From the NCBI GenBank assembly GCA_026214975.1, contig JAOBSW010000663.1:1-64000 (forward strand): a stretch of DNA of 64,000 nucleotides. The letters run 5' to 3'. This stretch comes from Gentiana macrophylla (lineage: Eukaryota > Streptophyta > Magnoliopsida > Gentianales > Gentianaceae). This document shows positions 22,781-33,657 of this stretch, one piece after another. The position numbers were made by a program, and so were the translations under genes. The notes under the pieces are model-generated. The model had not been told where the DNA came from and ran no database searches. It saw nothing but the letters and a program-made list of their open reading frames with translations. Positions within the stretch are counted from its first letter, which is position 1. Every line of letters starts with the position of its first letter.

Positions 22781-25198
22781 ATGACAACCTCAAAGAAATC
22801 ACAAGAAGAAAGATTGATCACAGAGTTAGATGTGTATACTTTTGAAATTTATGAAACTATGTGCAACAACACTCGGTTAGCAAGTTATATCTACGAGAAG
22901 TTCCAGAAACAACCAGATTAAGAAACATTCTAGAAGTTACTTTCAACTAAAAACGTGATGTGGAAGGGATTTTGCGCTTCGGGAGAATATGCGTTTGGTA
23001 AGAGACTCTCTAATCACTACAGTTCGTGGAGATCGTATTGTTATCAATGAACGAGTCATGAAGTCACTATTTGGTTTCACAAATTCACCTGTGACATCAA
23101 TAGATTTGACTTCTCTACCATTGAAAAAGGATGTCTTTCTTAAGCAAATTACTTTATCTAAAGAACCAATAGAAGTTGGTATTCATGTTGATAAATTCAA
23201 GCCAGAGTTTGGATATCTCAGCCGATGGCTCAGCAAACATGATATTGGAAAATCCAAAGAAATCAGTACATTATCCGATGACAATGTTTATATGATGAAC
23301 ATAATTTGGGAGGAAATAGAATTCAATTGGGCCGGTTATGTCGTCAATCAGATAAAGAAGCAACACTTAGCTGAATTAGAATGTGTAAAAAGAGCTCAAG
23401 CTGAAGGACAAGCAACTATTGGCAGATTCCGACTGAAGAAAACACTCAGTGGAATCATTCAATTTTATTTGGAGAAACTCAAGGCGTGGAAGAAAGCAAG
23501 ACAAATCAGAGCTACAGAGGAAATCGCAGCAGAAGAAGAACAACTTCCCAACCTGAAGCCAGACAGAAATGTTGTCTCAAAGCAGAAGTCGAACACAAAG
23601 GAATCAAGCGGAAAGTCGACTCAAAGAAAAGAAAGATCGCTTGTAAAATGTTTGTACCTGTGAACTTCAAGTAAGAAAGCACCAACCGAGGGGGAACAAC
23701 AACAACCGACAACCAAGTTACAAATGAAAATATCATCTGCTGATTATACTTCTCGTTACAAAACCAATCGGATCGGCAATCGCCTCGCTTTTGAAGTCGA
23801 TGTAATTATCAAGCTAATGAAGATGAAACTCAAACGGAAGATTCTCGTGATGCTATCTTACAATCAAGAAAATTTACTCTTGAAGGAATTGGAAATTAAA
23901 GACCTATATACTCTGTTTCCTATGTCAGAGTTTCTTGCAAATTGTTTCAATAGATTCACTGAACTAGCTCAACGAAGAGAATCAGCCACATCATCTATTC
24001 CCGAAGATATTTCAAAGAAGAAGGATGATGATGAAGATGATAATTCAAGAAAAGAAGCTGATATGACTACAGTTTTGCAGACATACACTCAACCTCAACC
24101 TCTAGCTACGCAAATCAGAATCTCGGCAGAAGAAAGTTTGCCGCTTGGAAATCGATAATCGACAATCACCAAAGAATGATGGAATTAATAATCAACAACT
24201 TATGATCATTGAAGATATCGCTCAGTCTAAAGCTCAAACAGAAGCAACATATGATCCTTCAGATATCCTGACAAAGGAGAAATCGGCCAAAGTTCATGAG
24301 AACTTGAAAATTGTGCTCAGTCAAAAGGATGCACACAATGGCCTATATCTCTGTCTAGATTATAGAACTAAAACAGATATCTCAGTTCATGCAAGACTAG
24401 AAATGATCTATAAGTCAAGTTCAAGTTCTGCCTCAGAAATTTTGTCACTTAAGCAGAAACTTGAAGACTCAACCATGATAGATAGGGAAACACATGCTCA
24501 GCTCACCGGCATATGAATCAAAGACATCTACGGGTTAGAGAATCACTCTAAGAAATACTTGCTTCTCAAAGAACGATCTCACCGATCAAAAGGCAACCCA
24601 TGCTTTGGTATATCAATTGTATGATGCCAAAAAGGGGAAGTCAAGAAGAAAAAGTGAAATTACTCAAAGAAAAGAAGCAACTTGAAGACAAATTGGAAAG
24701 ATATAAATCGATCCAAAGTTCTTAAAGAAAGAGTTAATCGATGAGCAATTTCATGGAGAAATATAGTCAACTCAAGATCGGAGAGCTACTCTTACAAAGG
24801 GATTTGTGGTTAAAGTTTGTCAAAGATCATAATCCTATCAAAGCCAAGTACAAGGATAAGACTATTGAAGAATCTTTGAACTACTTCTTATCCGATGAAC
24901 TCTACAATCAAAAATGGCGCAATACAAGAAGATCAAGAAGATTGAAGACAAATCAAGATTAAAGACAAAGTTGAACAAATGAAAGTCGATGTAGCGAGAA
25001 TTTGAAAAATACTACTTGAATGAATCGGCTTTACCAATGTTAATTTTATGGAGAAAATGGAAAGAAGGAAGTCAAGTAGACTATAACAAGACCTTTTCTA
25101 AGGAAGACTCAAAACTAGAACATGATTATCGCTCACATGACAAAGAGATGAAGTATATCTTAGTTAAACAAAAACACAGAAAGGAGTTTAGTCTTTAG
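22781..25198 (+). pseudogene. SIRE C extra ORF after pol (env-like position)
   Basis: SIRE/Maximus elements carry an additional ORF between RNase H and the 3' LTR, often called env-like although an envelope function is unproven. Here it starts at ATG 22781 (MTTSKKSQEERLITELD) and survives as segments at 22781-22918, 22989-23663, 23724-24158, 24145-24516, 24741-24962 and 25016-25198. Segment two has NERVMKSLFGFTNSPVTSID and a K/E-rich, probably coiled-coil C-half. I see no signal peptide or convincing transmembrane segment. Multiple frameshifts, frequent near TCGA strings, break it. Function unknown. Confidence 0.65.
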
Positions 25199-25332
25199 TC
25201 AAATTTATTTGAACAAAGTGTAACTATTCCGCTTTTATGTATTCTAATGAAATCCAGATTTTCGCTTTTTGACGTTGTTTTACATTGTTTTGATCTTTAA
25301 GCTTTTCTTTTAGGGAGAGTTTTGGCATCATC

Positions 25333-25345
25333 AAAAGAGGGAAAT
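25333..25345 (+). promoter_or_regulatory. SIRE C polypurine tract
   Basis: AAAAGAGGGAAA immediately precedes the 3' LTR start TGTTGG. It is the primer site for plus-strand DNA synthesis. Confidence 0.8.
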
Positions 25346-27097
25346 TGTTGGAAATAAAATTTATGTTTTGATGATAATTCATCATATTTACTCAGAATAT
25401 TATCGTAACCTCATTGATGAAGTGCTGAAGTTAGCTGTTATAGTGAAAAGCCAAAAGATGTCTAGAATTGAATGTATAGGTTTTACTAGAGTCTGATATT
25501 TGTATAGGTTACATCAGACAAGCACTGTAATAGTTAGTGTGTCGTGAAACTGAAAACTGGAAGTCATTTAGAAAACTAGAAATCGTTAAGATAAACAAAC
25601 TGACTCGAGTAATACACCAATATGAAACCGAGAAGATAAGTTCTTTGAGGACACAGACTCGGTTGGCTTATCTCGGAAGATATAAGAACCGAGGGTCACA
25701 GACTCGATTATAGAAGATTGAAGAAGCGAGGTTCAAACTCGGTTATGAAGATTACAAGTCGAGACTATAAAGTTAGACTTCGTGCAAGTTTGTGGTGACT
25801 CGAATCGACTTTATGGATCTTGTATGAAGACCTAAGAATCATAAGGACAATGAGTTTTAGAAGATAATTGTTTATGGTGTACTGATTAAGTCAATTATAA
25901 TCGATGTAAACCGAGTACTCGATATTTGAAGAAGAGTAAAATCTCGATTAATGCTCCAAGTCATCAAGAAATCGACAATCGATAAACACAGCATAAAACT
26001 ATTCAGTAAACTCAGTTTTATATGTCAGCAATCCAACAAACTGATAGTACAGTCGAACGTTTTAAAGGAAACAATTTTATTGGATGAAATACTGACACAT
26101 CAGAACGGTTAGAAAATATAGCCGTTACAAGATAGACGTTGATTCAATTCGAATTCATGCAAGATGAACGTTGGACCTCACACTATAAATAGAGGACTTT
26201 GCACCAAGGATCAAATACGAAGATTAATCAAGAATTATTAAGATCAACAAGCATTTTTGTGCACTAGTCTTAGTTATTGGAATTGCTATCATCTCTGCGC
26301 TATAACAAGATCATATCAAGAATTTCTTCAAGTGTTCAAGCTACACAGAATTTACCCAGATTCAGACACTTTAAAGAACCACAAACAAGAATCAATTTAT
26401 TGATTCTCAGCCCAACTTTGATTCTACATCAAAGGTTTAGACTATGAAGCAAACCGGGAAGGTTTTTCCAAGGACAATTGTTACAAGCAGTCGTGTAGAC
26501 TGTGTTTGTGGTGGTAGCTGGTGAAGATGCATACGTAACCCTTCAAGGACCAGTGTTCAAACAATTGAAGAGCAGCAATTCTACATGTTCTACAACTGTT
26601 TAGATAGTGAAGCTAGGGATTAGCCAAGGACTATTGTTTAGGACTTTTTGTAACAGCTCACCTCAAGAAGTTCTAGTGGAATTTTCCTCCTACACCACAG
26701 GGGAAGAGAGGACTGACAGGATTACACCACCTGGAACCTCTATAATATTTGCCTCATTTACTTGACGCATTTATTTATTTACTTAGCATTTATCTACAGC
26801 ATTCTGATAATTGATTGTTATACAACTCACAGCTCACAGATTGACATTCACCAGAATTCAGTTTAACACATTCTGCTTTCACATAGAATAACAAGATCAA
26901 GGAAAAGGCTAGAATTATATCCGCTGCCGGTTGGCTCAGTTCTTGCTTAAGTCAGTTTGACTTAAACTCAGCTTAGTCAGCTTAACTCCACACAAGTTTT
27001 AACTGAACCTTAATTTGTTTTAAATCCAGTTTTAGGGACAAGTTTATTCACCCCCCCCCCCCTCTAAACTTGTGTTAGCCTTTCCAAGGGACCAACA
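25346..27097 (+). mobile_element. SIRE C 3' LTR
   Basis: TGTTGGAAATAAAATT to GGGACCAACA, 1,752 bp, aligned end to end with the 5' LTR. TATA box at about 26183. The C-run near 27050 is longer than in the 5' LTR. Substitutions against the 5' LTR are strongly concentrated in CAG/CTG contexts. Confidence 0.9.
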
Positions 27098-27553
27098 GAC
27101 AATCAAGTGTCTAGAATTTACTTTGTGTCTTGTAACTATAAACCTCAAGAACATAGTGGATTTGACCTCCGCATCACAAGGGAAGAGAGGACCTCGATGT
27201 GATTACACCACCTGGAACCTCTATAATTCTTGTTTACTTAATTAACGCATTTATTTACTGTATTGTAGTTATACTCATCTAGTTCACATACTCAGCAAAC
27301 ACCAGAAACTGAGTCAGCATATTAACTAATAACTCATATTTTACAAAAGGCTTAATTATATCCGATGCCGGTTAACTCAGTTAAGGATAAGTCAGTTTTG
27401 ACTTATACTCAACTAAGTTAGCTTAACTCTGCACAAGTTTTAGCTGAACTAAATCTGGTTTAAGATTCAGTTTTTGGGAGACGTTTTGGTGACAAGTTTA
27501 ATCACCCCCCCCCTCTAAACTTATGTTAGCCTTTTCAAGAGACCAACAATATG

Positions 27554-28557
27554 TAATAATTATATCAATGGACATTTATTGACTGATTTTCTGAGAATAA
27601 GTTATATCTATAATCGATAGAGTTCAGTTTCGGATTTATGGTGGCGTAATCCCGGAATTAATAAGGTGAGTAGAAATGTTCTGTTCGATGAATATTTTAT
27701 TCAATTTATTGTAGCTACTGGTTATAGGTCCATGGTCCCCGGGTTGGCTCCTAACACGCGAGTGTTTTCTCGTTTTGTGGAACCTCAAGAATAAATTAAA
27801 TAGCTGGTCTATTTAATGAATATGCGAATATTATTTATTTGGTAAGTAATATGTAATATAGAAAAGACATTTTCTATTATACCAATTGGCACAAAAAAAT
27901 GGCGCCACTTTTTTTTGGTTTTGGAAAAAGAAATTTTCTCCTAATTAATCATACTGTGGATAATATAATTATTTATGTGTTAAATAATTATAAATAAGAA
28001 ATTTGTTTTCTTATTGGATAAATAGGAAATTTGTTTTCCTATTTGATAAATGTTTTATTTTTCCTTAAAGGAAAAGATAAATATGTGTGTATAAGATAAA
28101 CTCTCAAATTATTTTTGGTTATTAGCCTATATAAAAGAGTAGCTCCAACAACACAAAAGGGTTGAAAAATCCAATGCCAATTTTTGGAAAAAAGAGACGC
28201 CAGGCTTTATTTTGAAAAAGCGAGAAATTTTGTTTTCTTGTCTTAGCCATTGGGAGAAGAAAAACTAGGGTTTTTCTTAAGCATATTCAGGGAGGTTTTA
28301 CTACCAGGATCGACGTCCACCAGTCGTCGCTTGGAGATACAATCCGGAAGATCACGGCTTCTCTTCTGTTGGGTAAATCTTTAACTATCTTGTAGTTATA
28401 TTAATTAATCATGTGAATTATATCATGGTATAATAACATGCAAATTTAATTCGTAGCTTCCGCTGTGCATGATCGAGTGTCTCGATCAGTGCTGTAAATC
28501 AGATCTGACGATCCAATTATGGATCGGATCCGGATTCGGGTTTCTATATATCCAGCA
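27554..28557 (+). mobile_element. K 5' LTR, second part
   Basis: Resumes after LTR A and its target duplication, and matches 32550-33561. It contains a row of inverted repeats at 27965-28075, a TATA box CTATATAAAAGAG near 28129, and ends TATCCAGCA. TGGTATCGGAGAAAGG follows at 28563 as the primer-binding site. The boundary at 28557 is set by the K 3' LTR end. Confidence 0.85.
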
Positions 28558-29229
28558 CATGTGGTATCGGAGAAAGGTTAAAGCGATTTTGCGATCTTGA
28601 TTGCATAATTAATTAATAAGGAGTGTAATTGAATAAAATTTGCATCTTTTATATATTTGTTATATATATGCGTGATTGAATGAGATGGATTGGGGTTGGT
28701 ACATATTTACCATTAGATCTATTGTAAATCCAAATTTTTCTGGGTATAGGAAAATATGTATTTTATTTGTTGTAATTCGCTGCCACGATGGGAGAAGAGG
28801 CGTCCAACCAACTCGCGTGGGAGCTCGTGTGTTCAAGAAACGGAGCAGTTTATTATTATACAGAGCGGCGGCAGGATCAATTAGTGAATAGTAAATTCTT
28901 TAAATGTAGGGTTTATTTATTTTAATTTAATTTTATAAATTAGATACGGAGGTACCAACGGTCCATCTCAGTGGTTTATTTTTCGCATTTATTTTCTTAT
29001 GAGATTATTTATGTCATATAACCATGTCATGCATCATATTCTTGAATTCCACTCTCAAAGATATGCATACATATAGATAATTAACTTTGGCATTAATTAG
29101 GCATGTATGAACACGTAATTAGTTTAGATTATTTTAGTAATTAATTAAATTAATTGAAAAAAAAGAATTTTATCTTGTTATAAAATTCGCCATGATAAAA
29201 ATAAAATTTACTGGGTAAATTTGGTTTTG
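28558..29229 (+). other. K leader, first part
   Basis: Shared with K2 (60751-61620). Non-coding apart from a 71-codon ORF at 28676-28891, for which there is no support as a gene. It includes TAGATACGGAGGTACCAACGG near 28942, conserved as TAGATACGGGGGTACCAACGG at about 61372 in K2. Confidence 0.5.
28562..28580 (+). promoter_or_regulatory. K primer-binding site
   Basis: TGGTATCGGAGAAAGGTT, tRNA-Met type with changes. K2 keeps the canonical TGGTATCAGAGCCAGG at the same place (60753). Confidence 0.75.
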
Positions 29230-29750
29230 GGATCTAAAATTCTTTGAGAATTTTGATTATGTAGTGTCTACATAAATAGGATTTAATAACCGAAAATTTG
29301 GAAAGTCATGAAAAAATAGGACACTAACTTGACGGTATTTGGAACCGATAAGTTGGTGATTGCTTTTCATTATTTATTGTTTTCGATTATTGAAAAAATT
29401 CTGAGATCCTAAATTTTTATCATGACATTATTAGGACTATAAAATTATTTGGTGAATTTTAAATGTGTAGTGTCTACACAAGAGATTTTCTAAATAATTG
29501 ATAAATTGGAAAATCATGAATATAGTGTCACTAGTTAGATGGTATTTGGAACCGATAAACTGGTGGGAGCTTGAAATTTCATGATTTATTGTTTTCAAAT
29601 TATTGAGAAATTCATAAGTCCTAATGTATTATGATCATAATATTCTTGGCAAATTTTAATTGTGTAGTGTCTACACAAAATTTATAAATCCAAGAAATTG
29701 AAAAGTCGTGAATAAGTGACACTAGAAGTCTACCTAGAAGATGCTTATGA
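29230..29750 (+). repeat. K leader tandem repeat with hairpins
   Basis: About two and a half degenerate units of roughly 200 bp, each containing a short inverted repeat with the same TGT loop. Unit 1 has TTATGTAG/CTACATAA at 29257-29275, unit 2 has TGTGTAG/CTACACA at 29464-29480, and unit 3 has TTGTGTAG/CTACACAA at 29660-29678. Units 1 and 2 also share GGTATTTGGAACCGATAA, and units share a TTTATTGTTTTC string. Unit 1 has a second hairpin, AAAATTCT/AGAATTTT, at 29236-29254. K2 keeps one unit with the TTATGTAG form at 61689-61707. The role is unknown; a packaging or dimerisation signal is a guess. Confidence 0.7.
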
Positions 29751-31138
29751 ATTTATGGATAAAGAGTGAACTACGTTTACTCCACTTCCGTAAATAGAGG
29801 CATTTAGCACTTGGTGCTTGAAGGTAGGACTAGAGATTTTGCATACACGTTCAGATGGTGACTGTTTGTGAAATATCTTAATGCAATAAGTTAAGGTTGG
29901 TTATAAGATTCTTATGATCAGAAAGTGATGGTTGTACTGTCACTGGCTTTCTGAAAGAATGTTAAAATGACAACCTTGGACCTTGAAGTACAGTTACTCA
30001 AGGAGTTACTATCTGATTAATCTTACCACATCCAACATTGGTTGTTGGGGGTGACGCTGATGAATACTACTGAACCAGCAAAGAATGTCAATCCACCCAA
30101 ATGCAGTGGGAGTATGATTTATCCATTGACTCGCTGTCATTATGCAGACATTACAATCTACTGAGGGTGATTGATAACCTACGGTCTTTTTGGAAGGAAT
30201 GTATAGAATTCTGAAAAAATGGAGGTTGGTTTAAAGACATAAACCTGAGTTTTGGTACTCCAATTCAGTTCACACTTTTGTAGAACCACCTGAGTGTCTC
30301 AGGCCCACTGGGAGAAATTGGATCTACGTGAAAAGAGTCGGATGAATGAGAAAGTTCAACTTTCAAAGTAAAGCCAAGTGGTCTAGGGGTAATTTCCTGA
30401 GAAGTAGATAGTTTACTAAGGGTGATGCCCTGAAACTTTCTCACCACTCAGCCTTGCTTGACTCCATGGAAAGCAGAATGATTAACAGGGGTGATGCCCT
30501 GAAATTTTCTTGCCGTACAATGGAGCTTAGACTCATTCGGAACAGAATGGTTTTAGCTTAAATCCAATGGCAGATTGACTACCTATGCTTATATCCATTG
30601 GTGGATTAAAGCAAACCTCTAGGTCATTGAAAGCCACATGTTTGAAATATGTGGGCTTGACCAGAATATTGATGAGTCTTTTGTAGACCAGAGAATCAAT
30701 ATTGGTAAAGTGTAGATGTTAGTGTAAATGCAAGGTAACACTGCAACTGTTGTAAGCAACATGGGCGTGTTATCTGAAGTCAGAAACTGACGAGCCAAAG
30801 CTTCTCTGAATTAGAGAAGTGGACTATATTCTTAGAAACCGATTCGTTCGAGTTCATGAGAACAAGTTGTTGGCCGTATCCTATCCATCTTATTGGTTAA
30901 GATGATGATGCATTTTTGAATGCTAGATTCAACGAGAGGTTTCCTACCCAACCCCTCATGGAATAATTCTCTTAGTCTTCGGATATAGAGAAAATGTGAT
31001 AGATTCTTTTTTGGATAGAGAAAGTCAGGTTATTAAAAGTCAATAACAGCCGAATCTTGGATTCGGACGTTGAGTAGCAGTATAGTGCATTCTCAAGTAC
31101 CTTCGGAGAACGAGGAGTAATATGCGTCTATATTCGGG
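29751..31138 (+). pseudogene. K internal region, heavily decayed
   Basis: No frame stays open. A 70-bp unit containing GGGTGATGCCCTGAAA occurs twice (30420 and 30489). Fragments such as AACGAGAGGTTTCC near 30930 have a copia-like flavour, but no motif can be named with confidence. The minus-strand ORF at 30265-30447 is not supported. Confidence 0.4.
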
Positions 31139-31620
31139 TGAAAACCTGAGTATTATTGACTACACTGATTCTGATTTTAAGTCAGATTAAGGGTGATCGT
31201 TAATTGATCTCGGGCTTAGTGTTTTATCATAGTCATGGAGCTATAGTCAGGAGCAATCCAAAGATCGCCAATTTGACTCTATTAGTCGAATACATAGCAG
31301 CTTTCGGAGCAGCTAAAGAGGTAGTGTGGCTTGAGAAGTTCTTTGTTGGATCGGGAAGTGATTCCAGGTCTCGATGAGCCGATACCATTTTACTGTGAAA
31401 ACAGTTGAGAGGTGGCTCATGAAAATGATCTTCGCAGTCACAAGAGGTCAAAAGCATATTGAAAGAGAGTACCACCTGATCAGACAAACCGTGCAGTGAG
31501 GCAACGTTTCAGTCCTAAAAGATCGCCTCGAGCCAACAACCTAGCTGATTAGTTTACCAAGTCGTGTGGCATCTAACGTCACTGATAAGTGCTTGGAGGG
31601 TATAAAATTGGGAGATATGT
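31139..31620 (+). pseudogene. K RNase H remnant
   Basis: The plus-strand reading gives DYTDSDFKSD, then VEYIAAFGAAKEVVWLEKF (the STAEAEY-AA region of copia RNase H), followed by a degraded tail. Several stops and frameshifts occur. It sits directly before the K polypurine tract as expected for the end of pol. The minus-strand ORF at 31233-31487 is a shadow. Confidence 0.65.
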
Positions 31621-31722
31621 CTCATCTGCTTTAGAGCAAGTGGGAGAATATTGTGGATAGAAGAATAAGGGTGTGCTGCTCTAAAAACAATTGTTGCTTG
31701 TTTTCACGGGCAAGTGGGAGAT

Positions 31723-33561
31723 TGTTGGATGTAGTGCCCGAAAGAGACAATTGTTGCTTGTCCTTACGGTCAAGTGGGAGATTGTTGGAAGTAGCACCCG
31801 AAAGACAATTTTTGTAATTTTTTTTATAATTAATAAATGACAGATTTATTCTCATCTTATTATTTGCTTCGTGCTTATACGTAATACACCGCAGAAAACC
31901 CCAAGTCGTATCATATATAGCCATATAACTTAGTGTGTGACCCATGTGAGGATTAAGTTTATGGTAATACACTTGAACAATTAGTCCGTGGAGAACTTAA
32001 TCAAAATATGAGGTCTATTGATTAAACCACCACTAATGCACCCAGAACACTTTAAGGTGTGACCGTCTTATTCGGATCGTCGATATTGGTTATCTAAGTG
32101 GGGCATTTATATATGATGTAGTCTTATAGGACTGGACCGATTTAATCTGCATTTCTCATATAATTCCGTGATTGAGAAATCCTATTAAATCACAAGATTA
32201 TCATATATGGATTAACCTTAATCCTAAAGTGATTGCAGACGCCTGCTTGTTTCAAGATAGGGTTTGATGTGTTCGTTAAGGATTGCTAAGAGGCACGGTC
32301 CGAATCACTTCCACGTTGGCACTATTTTGGAATGAGTGAGGAGTGTGTGTCTCACAGATATGGAATCCATTCTTTCCTGCGGGCATTAGAAAGACAATCC
32401 CCTTATTTGTTAATCCTAGAAACTGATCGATCGGCCGAGTTTGTATTGGTTATGAACTAAGTTAATGGTAAATAAAGATAATATGTAGTGAAGAAGATTT
32501 ACGGAAATATTTCTGCTTCGTTACAGATAGTCTATGGAAGGTTAGTCTGTATGTAATGATTATATCAATAGACACTTATTGACTCGACTTTCTGAGAATT
32601 AGTTATATCTATAATCGATAGAGTTCAGTTTCGGATTTATGGTGGCGTAATCCCGGAATTAATAAGGTGAGTAGAAATGTTCTGTTCAATGAATATTTTA
32701 TTCAATTTAATGTAGCTACTGGTTATAGGTCCATGGTCCATGGTCGCCGGGTTGGCTCCTAACATGTGGGTGTTTTCTCGTTTTGTGGAACCCCGTGAAT
32801 AAATTAAATAGTTGGTCTATTTAATGAATATGCGAATATTATTTATTTGGTCAATAATATGTAATATAGAAAAGACATTTTCGATTATCCCAATTGGCCA
32901 AAAAAAATGGCGCCTTTTTTTTGGTTTTGTGAAAAGTAATTTTCTCCTAATTAATTATAATGTGGATAATATAATTATTTATGTGTTAAATAATTATAAA
33001 TAAGAAATTTGTTTTCTTATTGACTAAATAGGAAATTTGTTTTCCTATTGGATAAATGTTTTATTTTTCCTTAAAGGAAAAGTACATATGTGTGTATAAG
33101 ATAAACTCTCAAACTATTTTTTGTTATTAGTCTATATAAAGAGAGTTTCTCCCAACACAATAGGGTGGAAAAAATCCAACGCCAATTTTTGGAAAAAAGA
33201 GACGTCAGTCTTTTTTTTGAAAATGAGAGAAATTTTGTTTTCTTGTCTTAGCCATTGGGAGAAGAAAAACTAGGGTTTTTCTTAAGCATATTTGAGGAGA
33301 TTTTACTACCAGGATAACGTCTTCCAGTCATCGCTTGGAGATACAATCCGGAAGATCACGGCTTCTCTTCTGTTGGGTAAATCTTTAACTATCTTGTAGT
33401 TATATTAATTAATCATGTGAATTAAATCGTGGTTTAATCGCATGCGAATTTAATTCGTAGCTTCCGTTGTGCATGATCGAGTGTCTGGATCGGTGCTGTG
33501 AATCAGATCTGACGATCCAATTATGGATCGGATCCGGATTCGGGTTTCTGTATATCCAGCA
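31723..33561 (+). mobile_element. K 3' LTR
   Basis: Starts TGTTGGATGTAG after CAAGTGGGAGAT. A second LTR-like start, TGTTGGAAGTAGC, follows after exactly 60 bases (31783), preceded by the same purine tract. Conserved features: inverted repeats at about 32975-33085, TATA box CTATATAAAGAGAG near 33133, end TATCCAGCA at 33561. TSD CGAAC follows. Minus-strand ORF 31631-31972 and plus ORF 32812-33003 are not genes. Confidence 0.9.
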
Positions 33562-33657
33562 CGAACCACGTTAAATTTGGTGTTTATCTTTTTCATTCCA
33601 TTAGTTATTTTGTATTATCGTCGTTAAGGGCTATTGTTCGGGTTTCTTTTTCCTAAC
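33562..33657 (+). mobile_element. Right-hand LTR of H, last part
   Basis: Begins with the duplicated CGAAC and reads ACGTTAAATTTGG through CGGGTTTCTTTTTCCTAACA, matching 9600-9692. The ACA end supports this as an LTR terminus. It closes the outermost identifiable element of the nest. Confidence 0.65.

Larger units (their letters stand above)
15146..27097 (+). mobile_element. SIRE/Maximus-type copia element C, full length
   Basis: This 11,952-bp element has nearly identical LTRs (15146-16895, 1,750 bp; 25346-27097, 1,752 bp). It has a tRNA-Met primer-binding site TGGTATCGGAGCA at 16898 and a polypurine tract AAAGAGGGAAA before 25346. The order is gag, protease, integrase, RT, RNase H, then a long extra ORF region before the 3' LTR, which is the SIRE layout. 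TSD: GACAG (15141-15145) and GACAA (27098-27102). All coding frames are broken, yet the LTR similarity points to recent insertion. Confidence 0.9.
12251..27548 (+). mobile_element. SIRE-type solo LTR A, itself carrying LTR B and element C
   Basis: Begins TGTTGGAAATAAAATT at 12251 and ends GAGACCAACA at 27548. The TSD is GTATG (left) and ATATG (right, 27549-27553), with one mismatch. LTR A sequence occupies 12251-12825, 14444-15145 and 27098-27548, about 1.73 kb in total, equal to the SIRE C LTRs. TATA box CCTATAAATAGATC is near 14664. No internal region of its own remains, so it is a solo LTR that later received two related insertions. Confidence 0.85.
11409..33561 (+). mobile_element. Copia element K, full length but with nested insertions
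   Basis: K starts TGTTGGATGTAG and ends CCAGCA, with a perfect 5-bp TSD, CGAAC (11404-11408 and 33562-33566). After removing the SIRE cluster (12251-27553) its 5' LTR is about 1,846 bp; the 3' LTR (31723-33561) is 1,839 bp. Primer-binding site: TGGTATCGGAG at 28563. Polypurine tract: CAAGTGGGAGA before 31723. The internal region is only 3.2 kb and lacks a readable gag-pol apart from an RNase H remnant, so K is defective. A relative (K2) lies at 58595-61765. Confidence 0.9.
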
